From NCBI RefSeq assembly GCF_023630175.1, contig NZ_JALLIN010000027.1, forward strand, positions 41,727 through 105,726: 64,000 bases of DNA, written 5' to 3'. This DNA is from Streptomyces cellostaticus. GTDB lineage: Bacteria; Actinomycetota; Actinomycetes; Streptomycetales; Streptomycetaceae. A program made the position numbers and the translations under genes. The notes under the pieces were generated by a model. It did no database searches, was not told where the DNA came from, and worked only from the letters and a program-made list of their open reading frames with translations. Below are positions 61,986 through 64,000 of this stretch, piece after piece (position 1 is the first letter of the stretch; every line of letters starts with the position of its first letter).

Positions 61986-62411
61986 TCAACGATGGGCCGG
62001 GCGGTGCCCGAACAGCCGCCACCGCCGATGGTCCCCCTCGCCCTGACGTGCGTCGTCGGGGGTCTGGTCGCTCCGGTCCGTATCGGTCGCGTGCTGGACG
62101 ATCAGATCGTCGCGGTCCTGGCTGATGGCCGCCGTCCTGCGCCGCGATGCATCGAGTCCGCGGCGCGCGGCACGGCCGCGACGTGCGGTGCGGCCGTATC
62201 CGGTCAGCAGCAGGGCCAGCCCGACCATGCCGGCCGCCCCGACGACGATGCCGGTCAGGAAGAGGGCGCCCGTGGAACCGGTGACGTGGTAGCCGAACAC
62301 CGTGAAGTCCTGGGAAGCGAGCTCGTGTCCGCCGCCGGTGTTGCCGAACACACCGGCCACGCCGACGACCACTGCGGCCACGAGGATGATGAGGCCGATG
62401 ATGACGAACAT
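61986..62411 (-). CDS. Small two-helix membrane protein
   Basis: This 141-residue protein has two membrane helices (FVIIGLIILVAAVVVGVAGVF, residues 2-22, and LFLTGIVVGAAGMVGLALLLTG, about 50-71) separated by FTVFGYHVTGSTGA. A basic, charged C-terminal tail follows (RTARRGRAARRGLDASRRR). This fits a common Streptomyces small membrane protein of unknown role. GGAGAG lies upstream of the ATG at 62411. The start and direction are clear from the ribosome site. Confidence 0.78.
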   Translation of the reverse strand: MFVIIGLIILVAAVVVGVAGVFGNTGGGHELASQDFTVFGYHVTGSTGALFLTGIVVGAAGMVGLALLLTGYGRTARRGRAARRGLDASRRRTAAISQDRDDLIVQHATDTDRSDQTPDDARQGEGDHRRWRLFGHRPAHR

Positions 62412-62774
62412 GGCACTCTCCGATTTCTGACATATGTGCGGTGACCGTCTCGGCCGGTACGGGGTCCGACCGGGCTGCCGGTACAGCCCTGGGTACCCAC
62501 GGCCCACCGCTGAAAGCGCGTTTCCGCGCGTGGGCCGGGGTGGAGCGGCACCGGGCGGACCGGCCGCGTCGGCAGGCCCGCGGGTCTCCGCGCAGGGCGA
62601 CCGCGATCCCCGCGCCCGTGCGCGCCGACGGCTCCGCGGGAGACCGAGGGGCCGGAGCGGCGGCTCGAAAGGGCTGACCGGCCTCCACGGGATCCCGTTG
62701 GGCCCTCCCGCCGGCCGGCCGTCCGCGGTCGACTGGACAGCGAGCAAGAGGCGTCGTGGAGTAGGAGCCCTGTC
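62412..62774. other. 363-bp divergent region, nothing else seen
   Basis: It separates the small membrane protein and the OsmC gene. No gene, operator or repeat that I can support. Confidence 0.4.
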
Positions 62775-63233
62775 ATGACCGACACCGCACCCCATCGCAT
62801 CAGCGCGGAGCCCTGGCCGGGTTCCGCCGTGAACCGACTCGACGTGACCCACGACGGCGGCGACGCCTACACCGTCGAGGTGCGCGGGCACCGCGTCCGG
62901 GTCGACCAGCCGGTCGACTCGGGCGGTACGGACACCGCGCCGACGCCCACGGAGCTGTTCGCCGCGTCCCTGGCCACCTGCGTCGCCTTCTACGCCGGCC
63001 GCTACCTGCACCGGCACGGCCTGCCCCGTACCGGGCTCCGCGTGCGTGCCGAGTTCGTCATGGCCACCGACCGTCCGGCCCGGATCGGCTCCGTGCGCCT
63101 CGTGGTCGTCCCGCCGCCGGAACTGCCCGAGAAGCGCCGTGCGGCCCTTCTGGCCGTCGCCTCGCACTGCACCGTCCACAACACCCTCGAACATCCGCCG
63201 GAGACGCGGCTGGAACTGGAGCCGGCGCCATGA
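62775..63233 (+). CDS. OsmC-family protein
   Basis: This 152-residue thiol peroxidase-like protein has both family cysteines: Cys69 in FAASLATCVAFYAGRYL and Cys132 in AVASHCTVHNTL. OsmC/Ohr proteins reduce organic hydroperoxides or handle persulfides through these cysteines. AGGAG lies 9 bases before the ATG. The next gene, 125 bases on, encodes a CsoR/CstR-type repressor whose copper ligands are incomplete. The pair suggests a role in sulfur stress rather than plain osmotic response. Confidence 0.9.
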   Translation: MTDTAPHRISAEPWPGSAVNRLDVTHDGGDAYTVEVRGHRVRVDQPVDSGGTDTAPTPTELFAASLATCVAFYAGRYLHRHGLPRTGLRVRAEFVMATDRPARIGSVRLVVVPPPELPEKRRAALLAVASHCTVHNTLEHPPETRLELEPAP

Positions 63234-63306
63234 GCGGGACCGTCGTGGCGGGCGTCACCGGGGGTGCCGTGCGGCCGGACGGTTGTGATCCTCGAGGGTC
63301 GCCACG

Positions 63307-63341
63307 GTCCCGAATCGGGACGTAGAGTACCCCTAGGGGTA
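63307..63341. promoter_or_regulatory. Two palindromes before the CsoR/CstR gene
   Basis: GTCCCGAATCGGGAC (63307-63321) is a perfect inverted repeat around one base and TACCCCTAGGGGTA (63328-63341) is a perfect 14-bp palindrome. CsoR/CstR-family operators are G/C-rich palindromes of this kind, usually around a C4-TA-G4 core. The second is 17 bases before the start and is the likely operator for autoregulation. Confidence 0.7.
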
Positions 63342-63358
63342 TTTTACGAGGAGTGATC

Positions 63359-63646
63359 GTGGAACTGGATCTCGAGGGTGCGTCCCTGAAGGCCGTGCTG
63401 AACCGGCTGCGGCGAGCGCAGGGGCAGATCTCCGGCGTGATCCGGATGATCGAGGAGGGGCGTGACTGCGAGGACGTCGTCACGCAACTGGCCGCCGCCT
63501 CCAGAGCGCTGGACCGGGCCGGATTCGCGATCATCGCCACCGGTCTGCAGCAGTGCGTGGCCGATGTCGAGGCGGGCCGGAACAACGGTGAGGACACGGA
63601 CGCGATGCGCGCCCGACTGGAGAAGCTGTTCCTGTCGCTGGCGTGA
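63359..63646 (+). CDS. CsoR-family repressor, CstR-like
   Basis: This 95-residue helical repressor has the family core LKAVLNRLRRAQGQISGVIRMIEEGRDCEDVVTQLAAASRALDRAGFAIIATGLQQCV. The first cysteine is Cys37 and the second Cys66, 29 residues apart as in CsoR (36 and 65), but the copper-binding histidine (position 61 in CsoR) is replaced by Gly62. Such C-x-C proteins sense persulfides (CstR) rather than copper. GTG 63359 has GAGGAG 5 bases upstream; a GTG at 63353 is an alternative. Its usual partner genes, a rhodanese or sulfurtransferase, are not in view. Confidence 0.85.
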   Translation: MELDLEGASLKAVLNRLRRAQGQISGVIRMIEEGRDCEDVVTQLAAASRALDRAGFAIIATGLQQCVADVEAGRNNGEDTDAMRARLEKLFLSLA

Positions 63647-63840
63647 GCTCGCCGGGCGGTCGTCGACGCCGGCACCGATCCGGTGGGTGCGGGACCCGGC
63701 CGCCGAACCCGGCGACTCGGTCGCGGGCCGGGCGCTGATGTCTCCGCCGTTCCCGGCCGGTGCCGCCGCGGCCGTGCCGTTGCGTCGCGGACTCCCGGGC
63801 CGAGGCGGCAGGACGGCCGGCGACTCCTCGGCCGAGCGGG

Positions 63841-63887
63841 ACGAGGACGCCCCGTGCGCCCCGCCGGGGCGCACGGGGCGTCCTCGT
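63841..63887. terminator. 22-bp perfect hairpin
   Basis: 63841-63862 pairs base for base with 63866-63887 around a 3-base loop. Probably the terminator of the repressor gene or of a gene beyond the window. Immediately after it the sequence degenerates into homopolymers. Confidence 0.8.
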
Positions 63888-63899
63888 GTCGACGGTGGC

Positions 63900-64000
<101 letters not shown>

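Overview
The window is a stretch of high-GC actinobacterial chromosome, almost certainly Streptomyces. The evidence is G/C-dominated third codon positions, frequent GTG starts, GTGA/ATGA stop-start overlaps between co-directional genes, perfect GC-rich hairpin terminators between operons, a single in-frame TTA codon, and a gene set typical of the genus (AllR-type allantoin genes, nickel-type sodF switch region, DUF5955, SNF2/SWIM pair). I saw no tRNA, rRNA, insertion sequence, prophage or CRISPR array.

Layout. 0-5.2 kb: a GAF/LuxR regulator facing two overlapping acyl-CoA synthetases, then a zinc-ribbon protein. 5.2-18.1 kb: first half of a purine and glyoxylate block: glyoxylate carboligase, a heme catalase, tartronate semialdehyde reductase with hydroxypyruvate isomerase, the urate operon uraD-uraH-uricase, an 8-oxoguanine deaminase and an NCS2 purine permease. 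18.1-22.5 kb: two HxlR regulators, a thioesterase, a phosphoglycerate-mutase-like protein and an alanine-type aminotransferase. 23-28.3 kb: a surface VWA/membrane protein pair and two divergent IucA/IucC siderophore synthetases. 28.5-37.5 kb: an oxidoreductase, a HipA-like protein, and the second half of the purine block: malate synthase, a MobA-like nucleotidyltransferase, DUF5955, AllR, allantoinase and allantoicase. 37.6-40 kb: a decay zone (SDR remnant, AIM24 protein, broken reading frames, orphan MbtH, doubly broken membrane protein). 40.2-48.2 kb: a P450 and a GntR-controlled sugar locus (dehydrogenase, ABC importer, ROK kinase). 48.3-53.2 kb: SNF2 helicase plus SWIM protein. 53.4-63.6 kb: MarR/MMPL pair, two SH3 secreted paralogues, cobK and cobH, sodF, DUF2254, OsmC and a CsoR/CstR-type repressor. 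The last 100 bases are G/C homopolymers and look like a sequence artefact after a 22-bp hairpin.

How it works together. 8-oxoguanine deaminase and uricase feed urate into UraH, UraD, allantoinase and allantoicase. The glyoxylate released is used by malate synthase or by Gcl, Hyi and GlxR to give glycerate. The catalase removes the peroxide made by uricase. Promoters of gcl, hyi-glxR, aceB, allR/allB and probably katA carry pairs of a 15-bp palindrome (TTCCG-N5-CGGAA type) with centres exactly 21 bp apart. This fits cooperative binding of the IclR-family repressor AllR encoded here. A second, unrelated palindrome (TCAACA-N3-TGTTGA) overlaps the -35 of the katA, uraD and aceB promoters and recurs before allB. 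It suggests a second, unidentified regulator over the same pathway, and I consider it the most interesting signal in the window.
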